This document shows positions 52,672 through 62,505 of a stretch of 64,000 bases of DNA, in pieces (the stretch's first letter is position 1; the number at the start of each line of letters is the position of its first letter). The stretch comes from Corynebacterium fournieri (GTDB lineage: Bacteria > Actinomycetota > Actinomycetes > Mycobacteriales > Mycobacteriaceae): the NCBI RefSeq assembly GCF_030408775.1, contig NZ_CP047210.1:992001-1056000 (forward strand). The letters are read 5' to 3'. The translations under genes and the position numbers were made by a program. The notes beneath the pieces are model-generated. The model saw only the letters and a program-made list of their open reading frames with translations. It was not told where the DNA came from and made no database searches.

Positions 52672-55259
52672 TTGGTGTCCTCGCTTTCGGCATCCGCGGG
52701 CCCGATGGTGATGCTGGTGCCGGCGGAGTCGTGGCGGTGGATCACGGCGTCGCGCAGCTCGGCCTCGCCGAGGCGCGAGACCTGTTCGGCGTCGACGAGG
52801 CTCTGCGTGAAGTACTCCACCGCGCCGAGGTAGAGGACGACCAGCAGCGACCAGGCGGCGACGATGGCCAGCATGATCGTCTTGTCGGTGGGCAGGAGCA
52901 TGGTGAGCAGGGTGATGATGGCGATGCCGACAACGCCCGCGCCGATCCCGCCGAAGATGAGGGTGCGGTAGTTCTCCCGCAGCATCCGCGCCCGCTTCTC
53001 GACGCCCCCGCGGAACTCATCCCGGTCCGACAGGGCGGCCATGATGTCGGACGCGCGGTAGGGCGAGCCCATGACCTCCACCTTCTCGTTCGTGATCAGG
53101 TTCGTGCGCGCCAGCTGGCGGTTGAACAGGAGGTTGGCGTGCGAGGAGGTGAGTCGGAACAGCCACCCCAGGGCGAAGGCCGCGGCGGACATGGCGAGAA
53201 GCATCGCCAAAAAGCGGAGGTAGTGATGGCCGTAGAACCCGGCGATGGTCTCGCGCATCGCGTCGATGCCGTAGCGGAAGGGGAGGAAGGGGTAGATGCG
53301 GCGGAAGAAGTCGGGCATGAGCTCGATGGGGTAGAGGCCCGACGCGCCCGGGATCTGGATGACGACGAGGAAGACGGCGATGCCGCGGCCAATGTGGCCG
53401 AGCGCGGAGACGATGGAGTAGATGATCCCCGTGTAGGCGACCCCGATGGCGATTGCGGTGGCGAGAAAGGCCGTGACGGACTGCATCTGTACCCCGAAGG
53501 CCACGTTGCCGAGCGTCACCACGACGGCCTGGAGCACCGAGAGCGTGGCGAAGAGGAGGAAGCGGCCGAGGTAGGCCTGGCCGACGGTGAGGCGGCGGAA
53601 GCCCTCGGTGTCGACCTCGACGCGGAAGATGATCGTCAGCACGAACGCGCCGATCCACAGGGCCAGGTTGGTGAAGAAGGAGGCCATGGAGCTGCCGTAG
53701 TTCTCCGTGGGGAATACAGCCTGCTGCTCGACGGTGACGGGCGAGGAGATGTACTCGCCGATCTTCGCGGAGTTGAGGTTCGTGACAGTGTTGAGGGCCT
53801 CCGAGTCGGAGGTGGCCAGGAGGGCGTTGATGTCGGACTGGGCGGAGCGGGCGCCGTCGGCAAGCGTGCCGAGGTTGCCCGAGACCTCGTCGAGGATGCC
53901 GAGGCTGGCCGCGAGCTGGTTGTCCACCCCGGCGAGCAGGGAGGTCGTTTCCTCGCGCAGGGCACGCTGGCTGCTCAGCGCGCCGCGCACGGAGGCGACG
54001 CTGCCGGAGGCCTGCGCGAGCGAGGCGTTGATCGCGGGCACGGACTCGCCGAGCTGCTTGCTCGCGTCGCGCGCTGCGGCGTTGGAGTCGGCGGTCGCGG
54101 CCCCGAGGGAGTCACCGAGCTCGCCTATCGACGCCAGCGCGGCGCCCGCGCTGCGGTCCACGTTGTTCAGGCCGTCGAGGACGGCGCGGGAGGCGGCGGT
54201 ACGCTCTTCCAGCGCGCTGGCCGCGGCGTCGAGCTGAGCGCGGACCTCGGGCGATAGGGCGGCCCCGGCCGACATGGCGCGCAGCTGCGCGGCGACGGAT
54301 TCGCCCTGCTTGACCACGCCGTCGACCTCGCCGACGGCGGAGCGCACCCGCCCTTGGGCGGTGCCGAGCTGGCCCGTCGCCTCCGCGATGGAGGCGTTGG
54401 CGGAGGCGGCGCCGCGGCTGAGCGCGTTGGTGGACTCGACGAGCGCGGTCGACGTGTCGGCGCTGAAACCGGCGGAGGACTTCTGCAGATCGGCGATGAT
54501 CCCCTCGGCCTCGCCGAGGGAGGAGTCCACGGACCTGAGGGTGTCGTCGACGGAGCCGACGAGGGTGTTCAGCTCGGCGACGATCGGGCGCGCCCCGCTG
54601 ATGCTCTGCTTCATCGTGGCCACCCGCCCCTGGGAGGCGTCGAGGTCGGCGGCGATTTGGCCGAAGCTCCCGGAGGCCTTGCCTCGGACCTCCTCGGCGT
54701 CATCGCGCGACGCGAACCCCGTGTTGCGCAGTTCGGTCGCCGCGGCCTCGCCGACCTTCTTCTTGAAGGCCTCGGACACGGCCGTGTCGACGGCGGAGGC
54801 GCCGGCGTCGGTGATCGAGGGGGTGACGCCGTTGCTCTTCTCGTTGACGTAATACTCCAGCACTGGCTGCGTGTAGGTGCCGCTGACCAGGCTCAGCAGG
54901 TCCTCGCTGAACTCAGGTGGGATGAGGAACATGGCGTAGTAGTCGCCGCGCATGAGCCCGTCGCGGGCCTCGTCCTCGGGGAGGAACACCCACCCGATCT
55001 TGTCGTTGCCCTTGAGCTGCTCGGTGATCTGTTCGCCGACGTCGACCTCGCCGACGCGCTCGGCGGAGGCGCCGCGGTCGTTGTTGACCACCGCGATGCG
55101 GATGTTCTGGGTGTGGGCGTAGGGGTCCCAGAAGGCGTTGATGTTGAACCACGCGTAAAGCGCGGGGGTGATGAGCACGCCGACGATGATGATGAAGGCC
55201 CGGGGAACGCGCAGCAGGCGACGAATGTCCCGTCCAAGAATCTGCCCGCTTTTTCTCAC
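52668..55259 (-). CDS. YhgE/Pip-family membrane protein (863 residues)
   Basis: This is the larger partner of the 50482 gene and a clear paralogue in the N-terminus: IIIVGVLITPALYAWFNINA here against IVMVGLIAIPCLFAWFNVLA there. One N-terminal helix, a long extracytoplasmic coiled region (residues about 180-520, rich in Ala, Ser, Gln and heptad Leu/Val), and seven or so C-terminal helices (LALWIGAFVLTIIF onward, ending with a pair near residue 770-820) can be seen. Start is GTG 55259 with TACGCT 6 nt upstream on the minus strand, consistent with a leaderless mRNA. The two genes sit between fragments of the decayed PhzF/SbnA/decarboxylase locus. Confidence 0.88.
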   Translation of the reverse strand: MRKSGQILGRDIRRLLRVPRAFIIIVGVLITPALYAWFNINAFWDPYAHTQNIRIAVVNNDRGASAERVGEVDVGEQITEQLKGNDKIGWVFLPEDEARDGLMRGDYYAMFLIPPEFSEDLLSLVSGTYTQPVLEYYVNEKSNGVTPSITDAGASAVDTAVSEAFKKKVGEAAATELRNTGFASRDDAEEVRGKASGSFGQIAADLDASQGRVATMKQSISGARPIVAELNTLVGSVDDTLRSVDSSLGEAEGIIADLQKSSAGFSADTSTALVESTNALSRGAASANASIAEATGQLGTAQGRVRSAVGEVDGVVKQGESVAAQLRAMSAGAALSPEVRAQLDAAASALEERTAASRAVLDGLNNVDRSAGAALASIGELGDSLGAATADSNAAARDASKQLGESVPAINASLAQASGSVASVRGALSSQRALREETTSLLAGVDNQLAASLGILDEVSGNLGTLADGARSAQSDINALLATSDSEALNTVTNLNSAKIGEYISSPVTVEQQAVFPTENYGSSMASFFTNLALWIGAFVLTIIFRVEVDTEGFRRLTVGQAYLGRFLLFATLSVLQAVVVTLGNVAFGVQMQSVTAFLATAIAIGVAYTGIIYSIVSALGHIGRGIAVFLVVIQIPGASGLYPIELMPDFFRRIYPFLPFRYGIDAMRETIAGFYGHHYLRFLAMLLAMSAAAFALGWLFRLTSSHANLLFNRQLARTNLITNEKVEVMGSPYRASDIMAALSDRDEFRGGVEKRARMLRENYRTLIFGGIGAGVVGIAIITLLTMLLPTDKTIMLAIVAAWSLLVVLYLGAVEYFTQSLVDAEQVSRLGEAELRDAVIHRHDSAGTSITIGPADAESEDTK

Positions 55260-55299
55260 GTGGCGAGCGTACCCTCGAATGGAGGGTTAGGGAAACGCC

Positions 55300-56602
55300 C
55301 GGGTCTGGACCAAACTCGAGTCCTTCAACCCCGGCGGCAGCGCCAAGAACCGCGCAGCCCGCGCCCTCGTCGCCGACGCCCTCGAGCGGGGCGTGCTCGG
55401 ACCGGGCAGCGTCGTTGTGGAGTCGAGCTCCAGAAACCTGGGCGTGGCTCTGCGTGGGGACGAAGGTGTTCTTCGCTCGCAAAGCCAACAAGGCGCTGGT
55501 ATTCGCCGACGAGGCGCGCGAGATGGGCCACGGCGTCGACGTCGCCAGCGAGAACGAGCTGCGCCAAGTGCTCGAGCGGGGGATGCCCGGGGAGCGGATC
55601 ATCTGCTCCGCGGCGATCAAGCCCGACCGGCTGTTGGCCCTGGCCATCGACAACGCGGTGGTTATCTCTGCGGACAGCCGCGCGGAGGCGGAGCGCATCG
55701 CTCGGCTCGCCACCGCGCGCGGCGCGGTGGCCAAGGTCGTGCCCCGGCTCGCCCCGGATCCGCGCACGATGCCGCCGACCCGCTTCGGCGAGCGCCTCGA
55801 CGCCTGGGCGGAGTACTTTCGCACGCCGCGCCGAAACCTCGGGGTCGTGGGATTCCACGCGCACCTGCACGGCTACGCGGCGGCGGACCGCGCGTCCGCG
55901 CTGCGCGAGTGTATGCGGCTTGTTGACGCGCTGGCTGCATCCGGCCACGCGCCCGCGTTCGTGGACATTGGGGGAGGTGTGCCCATGTCCTACCTGGCGG
56001 ATGAGGCGCAATGGCGCGCGTACCAGGACGCGATCGCGCTGCAGCGCAGCGGTTACGCCGAGCCCTTTACCTGGAAGTCCGACCCATTGCGCAACACGTA
56101 CCCGTACTGGCAGGAGCCGACACGCGGCGCGTGGCTCACCGAGGTACTCTCCGGCGGCGTCGCAGAGGCGCTGCGCGAGCGCGGGTTGCGTCTGCATCTT
56201 GAGCCGGGGCGCTCGCTTGTCGACGGCTGCGGGCTAACCCTTGCCGAAGTCGCCTTCACCAAGACCCGTTTCGACGGCGTGCCCTTGGTGGGCCTAGCCA
56301 TGAACCGCACCCCAGTGCCGCACGACCTCGGATGACTTCCTCATCGACCCCTAGCTGGTCAAGCGGACCCCGCCGAGCGAGGAGATCGAGGCGTTCTTGG
56401 TCGGCGCCTACTGCATTGAGGGCGAACTGATTCTGCGGCGGAAGATCCGCTTCCCCGCGGTGTGGCGGCGGGAGACCTCGTCGCGATCCCGAACACCGCT
56501 GGGTACTTCATGCACATCCTGGAGAGCGCGTCGCACCAGATCCCGCTGGCGAAGAACGTGGTGTGGCCAGCGGGGCGCTTGGACAACATCGGCGTTCGCT
56601 GA
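55300..56602 (+). pseudogene. decayed SbnA-like + Y4yA-like decarboxylase copy with large internal deletion
   Basis: The first 50 codons (RVWTKLESFNPGGSAKNRAA, then VVVESSSRNLGVAL) match residues about 31-80 of the SbnA-like enzyme at 42884. Near 55455-55468 they run directly, with a frame change, into the decarboxylase domain (TKVFFARKANKALVFADEAR onward), matching the fusion gene from its PLP lysine. Relative to the intact copy about 2.3 kb is missing, including the rest of SbnA and the whole FAD domain. Further damage follows: a frameshift near 56315, an in-frame TAG near 56352, and another frameshift near 56455. The end (MHILESASHQIPLAKNVVWP) is intact up to TGA 56602. Confidence 0.85.
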
Positions 56603-56639
56603 CGCCCGTTGGCGCCCCCAGTGTCAGGCCGGAGCTCGG

Positions 56640-57338
56640 CTAGAGCTCGGCGCTCAGCCGAGCGGTGGCGTCCTTGAGCGCGGCGCCCCACTTGGCTGCG
56701 GGGCTCGGTCCGAGCCGCTCGGCCGGACCGGATATAGACAGCACAGCCACCAGCACGCCGTCCGGTTGGAACACCGGCGTGGACACCGATGCGAGCCCGA
56801 CTTCGCGCTCTGCGACGGATTCGGCGAAGCCGTCGTCACGCACCTGCTTGAGGTCCGCGTCCTTGAAGGGTGCGTCGACAGGCGTGTGTGCGGGGCTGTA
56901 GGCGGCGAAGATGCGGGCGGCGGAGCCCGCGGTGAGGGTCAAGTGGGAGCCCACCGGCACCACGTTGTGCAGGCCGCTTTCCGGCTCCTCTGCGGCGATG
57001 CAGGTGCGTGTGGAGCCGGTGAGCTGGTAGAGCTGGGCGGATTCGCCGGTGACTGCCACCAGGTCGCGCAGCACAGGTGCTGCCGCGCCGAGCAGCTTCG
57101 GCGAGGGGCCTCCGGTGTAGCTGGGCAGGGCCGGCCCGAGTGTCCACTCGCCGTGTTCTGTGCGGGCGAGCACGTGGTGCACCTCGAGGGCGGTGGCGAT
57201 GCGGTGGGCGGTGGCGCGGGGCAGCTCGGTGGCGTCGCTGAGTTCGGCCAGCGACTTGTCGCCGCTGGCAACGGCGGCCACGATGGCCACTGCGCGGTCG
57301 AGCACTTTGATGCCTGATCCTTCGTTATACTGTCTCAC
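56640..57338 (-). CDS. ltbR: IclR-type regulator of leucine genes (LtbR)
   Basis: This 232-residue IclR-family protein has an N-terminal winged helix (KVLDRAVAIVAAVASGDKSL, AELSDATELPRATAHRIATA) and the IclR effector domain. It is divergent from leuC, as is ltbR in C. glutamicum, where the protein represses leuB and leuCD. The start is GTG 57338. TAGGAT lies 7 nt upstream on the minus strand, so a leaderless mRNA is likely. A later GTG preceded by gaagga is a weaker alternative. A palindrome spans the start codon and suggests autoregulation. Confidence 0.9.
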   Translation of the reverse strand: MRQYNEGSGIKVLDRAVAIVAAVASGDKSLAELSDATELPRATAHRIATALEVHHVLARTEHGEWTLGPALPSYTGGPSPKLLGAAAPVLRDLVAVTGESAQLYQLTGSTRTCIAAEEPESGLHNVVPVGSHLTLTAGSAARIFAAYSPAHTPVDAPFKDADLKQVRDDGFAESVAEREVGLASVSTPVFQPDGVLVAVLSISGPAERLGPSPAAKWGAALKDATARLSAEL

Positions 57339-57341
57339 AGT
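57329..57341. promoter_or_regulatory. palindrome at the ltbR start, leuC promoter region
   Basis: actgtctcacagt is a perfect 5-bp inverted repeat around a three-base centre. It overlaps the ltbR GTG and lies in the ltbR-leuC intergenic region, upstream of the leuC -10 candidate (cattatgt, 57358 onward). It is a candidate LtbR operator. Confidence 0.5.
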
Positions 57342-57397
57342 TCGAATCCTACCATCTCATTATGTGGGAATAGGGGAGAAGCGCGAAGGAGGTTCCT

Positions 57398-58819
57398 ATG
57401 GCGGAGAAACCGCTGACGTTGGCGGAGAAAGTGTGGCGCGACCATGTGGTGAGCAAGGGGGACAACGACGAGCCCGACCTCATCTTCATCGATTTCCAGC
57501 TGTTGCACGAAGTCACCTCGCCGCAGGCCTTCGAGGGGCTGCGCATGGCTGGCCGCACGATGCGCCACCCGGAGCTGCATCTTGCCACCGAGGACCACAA
57601 CGTGCCTACTGAAGGCATCAACATCGGCGCACTGGCCGAGATTGTGGAGCCGACCTCGCGCACCCAGGTGGCCACCCTGCGCAAGAACTGCGAGGAGTTC
57701 GGCGTCACGCTGCACCCGATGGGCGACGTCAAACAGGGCATCGTGCACACCGTCGGGCCGCAGCTGGGCATCACCCAGCCGGGCATGACCATCGTGTGCG
57801 GCGACTCGCACACCTCAACCCACGGCGCGTTCGGCTCGATTGCGATGGGCATCGGCACCTCCGAGGTCGAGCACGTCATGGCCACCCAGACCCTGCCGCT
57901 GAAGCCATTCAAGACCATGGCCGTCGAAGTCACCGGCGAGCTGCAGGAAGGTGTGACGGCGAAGGACGTGATCCTGGCCATCATCGCCAAGATCGGCACC
58001 GGCGGGGGACAAGGCCACATCATCGAGTACCGCGGCGAGGCCATCGAGAAGATGTCCATGGAAGCGCGCATGACCATCTGCAACATGTCCATCGAGGCCG
58101 GTGCGCGAGCCGGCATGGTCGCACCGGACCAAAAGACGTTCGACTACGTCGAGGGGCGCGAATACGCCCCGAAGGGCGCGAACTGGGACGCGGCGGTGGA
58201 GTACTGGAAAACGCTGCCGACTGACGACGGCGCAACGTTCGACACCGTCGTCGAGATCGACGGCGCGAGCCTGACCCCGTTTGTCACCTGGGGCACTAAC
58301 CCCGGCCAGGGCCTGCCGCTGGGAGAACACGTGCCGGACCCGGACGACTTCACCGACGAGACGTCGAAGCAAGCCGCGGCCAAGGCAATCGACTACATGG
58401 GGCTGACCCCGGGTACCCCGCTGCGCGACATCGCCATAGACACCGTCTTCCTCGGCTCCTGCACCAACGCCCGCATCGAGGACCTGCGCGCCGCCGCCGA
58501 GGTGGTCAAGGGCCGCACCATCGCCGAGCACACCCGCATGCTGGTCGTGCCCAGCTCCACGCTGGTCAAGCAGCAGGCGGAGGAGGAGGGTCTGGACACG
58601 ATCTTCACTGACTTCGGGGCCGAGTGGCGTACCGCGGGCTGCTCCATGTGCCTGGGCATGAATCCGGACCAACTCAAGCCGGGGGAACGCAGCGCGTCGA
58701 CAAGCAACCGCAACTTCGAAGGCCGCCAGGGCCCGGGCGGGCGCACCCACCTCGTTTCCCCGCTCGTCGCCGCGGCGACCGCAGTCGCCGGCCACCTCGC
58801 CAGCCCCGCAGACCTGTAA
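57398..58819 (+). CDS. leuC: 3-isopropylmalate dehydratase large subunit
   Basis: This is the 473-residue aconitase-type subunit with a 4Fe-4S cluster. Cluster Cys residues are in [16 protein letters not shown] and [32 protein letters not shown] and [20 protein letters not shown] are conserved active-site blocks. ATG 57398 follows gaaggaggttcct. It isomerises 2- to 3-isopropylmalate with LeuD, encoded 13 nt downstream. Likely repressed by LtbR. Confidence 0.98.
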   Translation: MAEKPLTLAEKVWRDHVVSKGDNDEPDLIFIDFQLLHEVTSPQAFEGLRMAGRTMRHPELHLATEDHNVPTEGINIGALAEIVEPTSRTQVATLRKNCEEFGVTLHPMGDVKQGIVHTVGPQLGITQPGMTIVCGDSHTSTHGAFGSIAMGIGTSEVEHVMATQTLPLKPFKTMAVEVTGELQEGVTAKDVILAIIAKIGTGGGQGHIIEYRGEAIEKMSMEARMTICNMSIEAGARAGMVAPDQKTFDYVEGREYAPKGANWDAAVEYWKTLPTDDGATFDTVVEIDGASLTPFVTWGTNPGQGLPLGEHVPDPDDFTDETSKQAAAKAIDYMGLTPGTPLRDIAIDTVFLGSCTNARIEDLRAAAEVVKGRTIAEHTRMLVVPSSTLVKQQAEEEGLDTIFTDFGAEWRTAGCSMCLGMNPDQLKPGERSASTSNRNFEGRQGPGGRTHLVSPLVAAATAVAGHLASPADL

Positions 58820-58832
58820 AAGGAGCACTCAG

Positions 58833-59423
58833 ATGGAGAAATTCACCACCCACACCGGTGTCGCCGTGCCGCTGACGCGCTCAAACGTGGACACCGACCA
58901 GATCATCCCCGCCCGCTACCTCAAGCGGGTGACCCGTACCGGCTTCGACGACGGCCTGTTTTCCAACTGGCGCGACAACGAGCCCGGATTCGTGCTCAAC
59001 CAGGACGCATACAAAAACGGCTCCGTACTGTTCGCCGGCCCCGACTTCGGCACCGGATCCTCCCGCGAGCACGCCGTGTGGGCGCTGATGGACTACGGCT
59101 TCCGCGCCGTGTTCAGCCCCCGCTTCGCCGACATCTTCCGCGGCAACTCCGGCAAGGCCGGACTCTTAGCCGCGATCCTGCCGGAATCCGACATCGAGCT
59201 GATTTGGAAGCACCTCGAGCAGCACCCCGGCGATACCGCCACCGTCTCGCTGGAGGACCGCACAGTCACCGTCGGCGACAACACCTTCGTGTTCGAGGTG
59301 GACGACTACACCCGCTGGCGCCTGATGGAGGGCTTAGACGACATCGGCCTGACCCTGCGCGACGAGGACGCCATCGACGCATACGAAGCGAAACGGCCGG
59401 CGTTCAAGCCGGCCGTGCGCTAG
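58833..59423 (+). CDS. leuD: 3-isopropylmalate dehydratase small subunit
   Basis: This is the 196-residue swivel-domain subunit. [20 protein letters not shown] and [19 protein letters not shown] are the substrate-binding motifs. ATG follows aaggagcactcag. It forms an operon with leuC. Four nt separate its stop from the convergent YbjN gene. Confidence 0.97.
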   Translation: MEKFTTHTGVAVPLTRSNVDTDQIIPARYLKRVTRTGFDDGLFSNWRDNEPGFVLNQDAYKNGSVLFAGPDFGTGSSREHAVWALMDYGFRAVFSPRFADIFRGNSGKAGLLAAILPESDIELIWKHLEQHPGDTATVSLEDRTVTVGDNTFVFEVDDYTRWRLMEGLDDIGLTLRDEDAIDAYEAKRPAFKPAVR

Positions 59424-59427
59424 GGGG

Positions 59428-59892
59428 TTAGTTCTCCCGCGCCGCTTCGTCGATGCGCTGGGTGATCTCCGGCGCAAACTCGGCGAGGAAATCGCGGGAG
59501 GCAGAGACCACACCCTGGATGCCGGTGAGGATGTGGGACTCGAACTGGTCGTCCGTGTACTCCCAGTGGCCCGGCAAGCTGTAGGCCACGCCCAGCGCCG
59601 CGATGCCGCGGTCGTCATCCTTCAGCGCGGTCACGGTTGGGTAGGCCTTGGTGTAGTTGTACTGCTCGGTCCAGGTACGGATGTCGTTGTAGCGGTCCAC
59701 GCCGATGGAATCCACCGCCACGGAAGAAATGATGTTGACGTTCGGCTCGATGTGGGAGATCTCCAGTCCGATGCCCATGAAACCAGAGCGAATGGCGAAC
59801 TCACCTGCGTCATCGTACTGCCAGCCCTGATTGGCAAACACGTCCTTGACGCGCTGCAGGGACAGGGGCTTCAAAGTGTCGTTGGTGCTCAT
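59428..59892 (-). CDS. YbjN-domain protein
   Basis: This is a 154-residue cytosolic protein of the YbjN family, which has a type III secretion chaperone-like fold and no established activity in actinobacteria. The start is MSTNDTLKPLSLQRVKDVFA. It is a paralogue of equal length to the adjacent upstream gene, from which it is separated by 3 nt; its ribosome site (gaggaggcg) lies in that gene's end. The two probably form a heteromer or a tandem duplicate. Confidence 0.85.
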   Translation of the reverse strand: MSTNDTLKPLSLQRVKDVFANQGWQYDDAGEFAIRSGFMGIGLEISHIEPNVNIISSVAVDSIGVDRYNDIRTWTEQYNYTKAYPTVTALKDDDRGIAALGVAYSLPGHWEYTDDQFESHILTGIQGVVSASRDFLAEFAPEITQRIDEAAREN

Positions 59893-59895
59893 GGG

Positions 59896-60360
59896 TTACG
59901 CCTCCTCAGCGCCGTCGGTGAAAGATTCCTCGCGGCCCGGGAAGGCCTCGCGCAGCTTGCCCGCCACGTGGTGGATGGCAGAGAAGAAGTACTCGCACAT
60001 CTCGCGCAGCTGCTGGTCCGCAAACCCGTCGCCGGAGAAGAACGGCGCCTCCATGATCGCGATGGCAGTGCCGTCCTCGCGCAGTACCGGGTGCACGCGC
60101 ACCAGCGGCAGGGAGCGGTTGAGCACGTTTGCCATCTCGCGCAGCTTCTCCACGTCCTCCGGCTGGTCCACTACCGCCATCCACCTGGACGTGGCCTTGA
60201 AGCCCTCGCGCTCTACCTCGAAAAACACCACCAAGCCCGGGAAGGCGGTGCGGACTTCGCCGCCGTCTTCCTGGAAGTACTTCAGATCCATGGACTCAAG
60301 CGTGGAGGCGATGCGTTCCTGTGTCACCGGCGGAAACGCGGTGGGGGTTGGAGAGGTCAT
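59896..60360 (-). CDS. YbjN-domain protein (paralogue)
   Basis: This 154-residue YbjN protein has PVTQERIASTLESMDLKYFQ at the N-terminus and LREMANVLNRSLPLVRVHPV in the middle. ATG 60360 follows gaaaggaacg. It is the first gene of the pair and lies 22 nt after the Nudix/phosphatase gene, so all three may be one transcript. Function unknown. Confidence 0.85.
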   Translation of the reverse strand: MTSPTPTAFPPVTQERIASTLESMDLKYFQEDGGEVRTAFPGLVVFFEVEREGFKATSRWMAVVDQPEDVEKLREMANVLNRSLPLVRVHPVLREDGTAIAIMEAPFFSGDGFADQQLREMCEYFFSAIHHVAGKLREAFPGREESFTDGAEEA

Positions 60361-60382
60361 TGAAAATCCGTTCCTTTCTTTG

Positions 60383-61402
60383 CTACAGCACCGGCAGTGC
60401 GGACGGGATGTAGTCGGCGCCCGTGAGCTGGCCGTCGTGGAAGCTCAGCACCCACACCGAGCCCTTCTTCGCGTTGATCTTCGTGTCAATGGGCAACGTG
60501 CCCTGGGCCGAGAGCCAGGCGAGCATGCCGGGGATGATGTCGCCTTGGGCGCAGACCACCGAGGTGCCGCCCTCGGCCACCACCTCGGTGAAGGCGCGCT
60601 GGGCGCCCACCATGTCGGTCAGCCACGCGTCGTCGCCAAAGCGCTCGTCCACGGCGACGTCGAAGCCGAGCTCGTCCGCCAGCGGCGCGACGGTGGACTG
60701 GCAGCGCTCGGGAGCCGCGGAGTAGATCCGCTCCGGCGAAAACGCGCTGAGCAGCGGCACCAGCATCTCAGACTGGCGGCGGCCCTTCTTGTCCAGCGGG
60801 CGCAGGTTGTCGTCGCCGGACCACTTCTCGCGCTGGTGTGCGCGGGCGTGGCGCACGTAGAGCACGCGCGCATTCGCCGGGGTGCCGAAGCGCTTCTTCG
60901 CCTTGCGCAGCACCTGGCGGTCCAAGTCGTAGGTCATCAGCTCGCACGCTTGGGCAATCGGCAGCCAGCGGATCTCGTCCACCTCGTCGTTGGGCGTGAA
61001 CTCGCCGCCGACGACCTCGCCGGTCCAGTAGTAGACCACCTTCGTGGTCTTTTTCACCGGGTAGACGGTCTTGCCCAACAGCTTGCCCAGGCGGACGTCG
61101 AAACCGGTTTCTTCCTTGATCTCGCGCACCGCGGTCTGAACCAGGGACTCGTCTGGGTCGAGCTTGCCCTTCGCCAGGGACCAGTCGTCGTAGTGCGGGC
61201 GGTGGATGCACGCCACTTCCAAGGAATCGGGGGCCGACAGATCTCCGCGCCACAGCACCGCGCCGGCGGCGAGCGTCGTGCGCTTGAACTCACCTTGCGG
61301 GTCATTCGGGATCTCTTGCAGGCGTCCGGTGAGGAACATCTCCCCGCGGGTGTCCTTGTCCTGCTCATGCAGATGGCCGTCGTTATTAGGCATAGGGTCC
61401 AT
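60383..61402 (-). CDS. mutT1: Nudix hydrolase with histidine-phosphatase domain (MutT1 type)
   Basis: This is a protein of about 339 residues with two domains. The N-terminal Nudix domain has the box [22 protein letters not shown]. The C-terminal phosphatase domain has the catalytic [12 protein letters not shown], and the second His is replaced by Gln or Asp in [12 protein letters not shown]. This matches MutT1 of mycobacteria, which sanitises 8-oxo-dGTP and diadenosine polyphosphates. The canonical RHG is here RHA. I start at ATG 61402; GTG 61414 and ATG 61393 are possible. Confidence 0.88.
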   Translation of the reverse strand: MDPMPNNDGHLHEQDKDTRGEMFLTGRLQEIPNDPQGEFKRTTLAAGAVLWRGDLSAPDSLEVACIHRPHYDDWSLAKGKLDPDESLVQTAVREIKEETGFDVRLGKLLGKTVYPVKKTTKVVYYWTGEVVGGEFTPNDEVDEIRWLPIAQACELMTYDLDRQVLRKAKKRFGTPANARVLYVRHARAHQREKWSGDDNLRPLDKKGRRQSEMLVPLLSAFSPERIYSAAPERCQSTVAPLADELGFDVAVDERFGDDAWLTDMVGAQRAFTEVVAEGGTSVVCAQGDIIPGMLAWLSAQGTLPIDTKINAKKGSVWVLSFHDGQLTGADYIPSALPVL

Positions 61403-61485
61403 TGTGTCGCACACTCGGCGGGCGCGCTAGGTGCGGGCGGGGGTGGTACGTTGTAGCGGTTGAAAAACGCTGGGAGGACGCACTG

Positions 61486-62484
61486 ATGGTCAACGTGGCA
61501 GTACTGGGCGCCGGGTCTTGGGGGACCACCCTCGCCAAGGTGTTCGCGGACGCGGGCAACCCCGTGACGCTGTGGGCGCGCAGGGAAACGCTCGCGCGCA
61601 CGATCCAGGACACGCACGAAAACCCGGAGTATCTGCCCGGCATCGCGCTGCCGGAATCCATCCAGGCCACCTCCGACGCCGCCGCGGCGCTCGACGGCGC
61701 CGCCATCGCCGTATTTGGCGTGCCCAGCCAAACCATGCGCGACAACCTCACCGCGTGGGCGCCGCACCTGCCCGGGGACGCGACCCTGGTGTCCATCTCC
61801 AAAGGCGTGGAGTCCGGCACGCACATGCGCATGAGCGAGATCATCGCCGAGGTCACCGGGGTGGACGATGAACGCATCGCGGTGCTCAGCGGGCCGAACC
61901 TCTCGCGCGAGATCGCGGAAGAGCAACCTGCCGCGACCGTGATCGCCTGCACGAACGAAAACCGCGCGAAGTTGGTGCAAGCCGCCTGCGCCACCGGCTA
62001 CCTGCGCCCGTACACCAACACGGACGTGGTGGGGTGCGAGATCGGTGGCGCGACCAAGAACGTCATCGCGCTCGCTTGCGGCATGGCGGCCGGCCAGGGC
62101 CTGGGCGACAACACGCTGGCCACGCTGATCACCCGTGGGCTCGCGGAGACCACCCGCCTCGGCGACGCACTGGGCGCTGACGCGCGGACCTTCGCCGGGC
62201 TGGCCGGTATGGGCGACCTGGTGGCCACCTGCGCCTCGCCGCTGTCGCGCAACCGCACGTTCGGCGCCGCGCTGGGTAAAGGCGCGACCATTGACGAGGC
62301 CCGCGCGGCCACCAAGGGGCAGGTGGCGGAAGGCGTGATGTCTTCGCGCAGCATCTTCCAGCTCGCGGAGGAAAACTCGGTGGAGATGCCGCTGACCCAG
62401 GCGGTGTACGCGGTGTGCCACGAAGGCATGAAGGTCTCCGACGCGATCGCCGCGCTGATGGGTCGCAGCAAGAAAGCGGAGTAG
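61486..62484 (+). CDS. gpsA: NAD(P)-dependent glycerol-3-phosphate dehydrogenase
   Basis: This 332-residue enzyme makes sn-glycerol 3-phosphate for phospholipids. Rossmann motif [51 protein letters not shown] and the catalytic Lys in [19 protein letters not shown] are visible. ATG 61486 follows tgggaggacgcactg; the longer open frame has no support. Twenty-one nt separate it from ddl. Confidence 0.97.
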   Translation: MVNVAVLGAGSWGTTLAKVFADAGNPVTLWARRETLARTIQDTHENPEYLPGIALPESIQATSDAAAALDGAAIAVFGVPSQTMRDNLTAWAPHLPGDATLVSISKGVESGTHMRMSEIIAEVTGVDDERIAVLSGPNLSREIAEEQPAATVIACTNENRAKLVQAACATGYLRPYTNTDVVGCEIGGATKNVIALACGMAAGQGLGDNTLATLITRGLAETTRLGDALGADARTFAGLAGMGDLVATCASPLSRNRTFGAALGKGATIDEARAATKGQVAEGVMSSRSIFQLAEENSVEMPLTQAVYAVCHEGMKVSDAIAALMGRSKKAE

Positions 62485-62505
62485 CGCGCGGTAGGCTGTC
62501 CTCCC

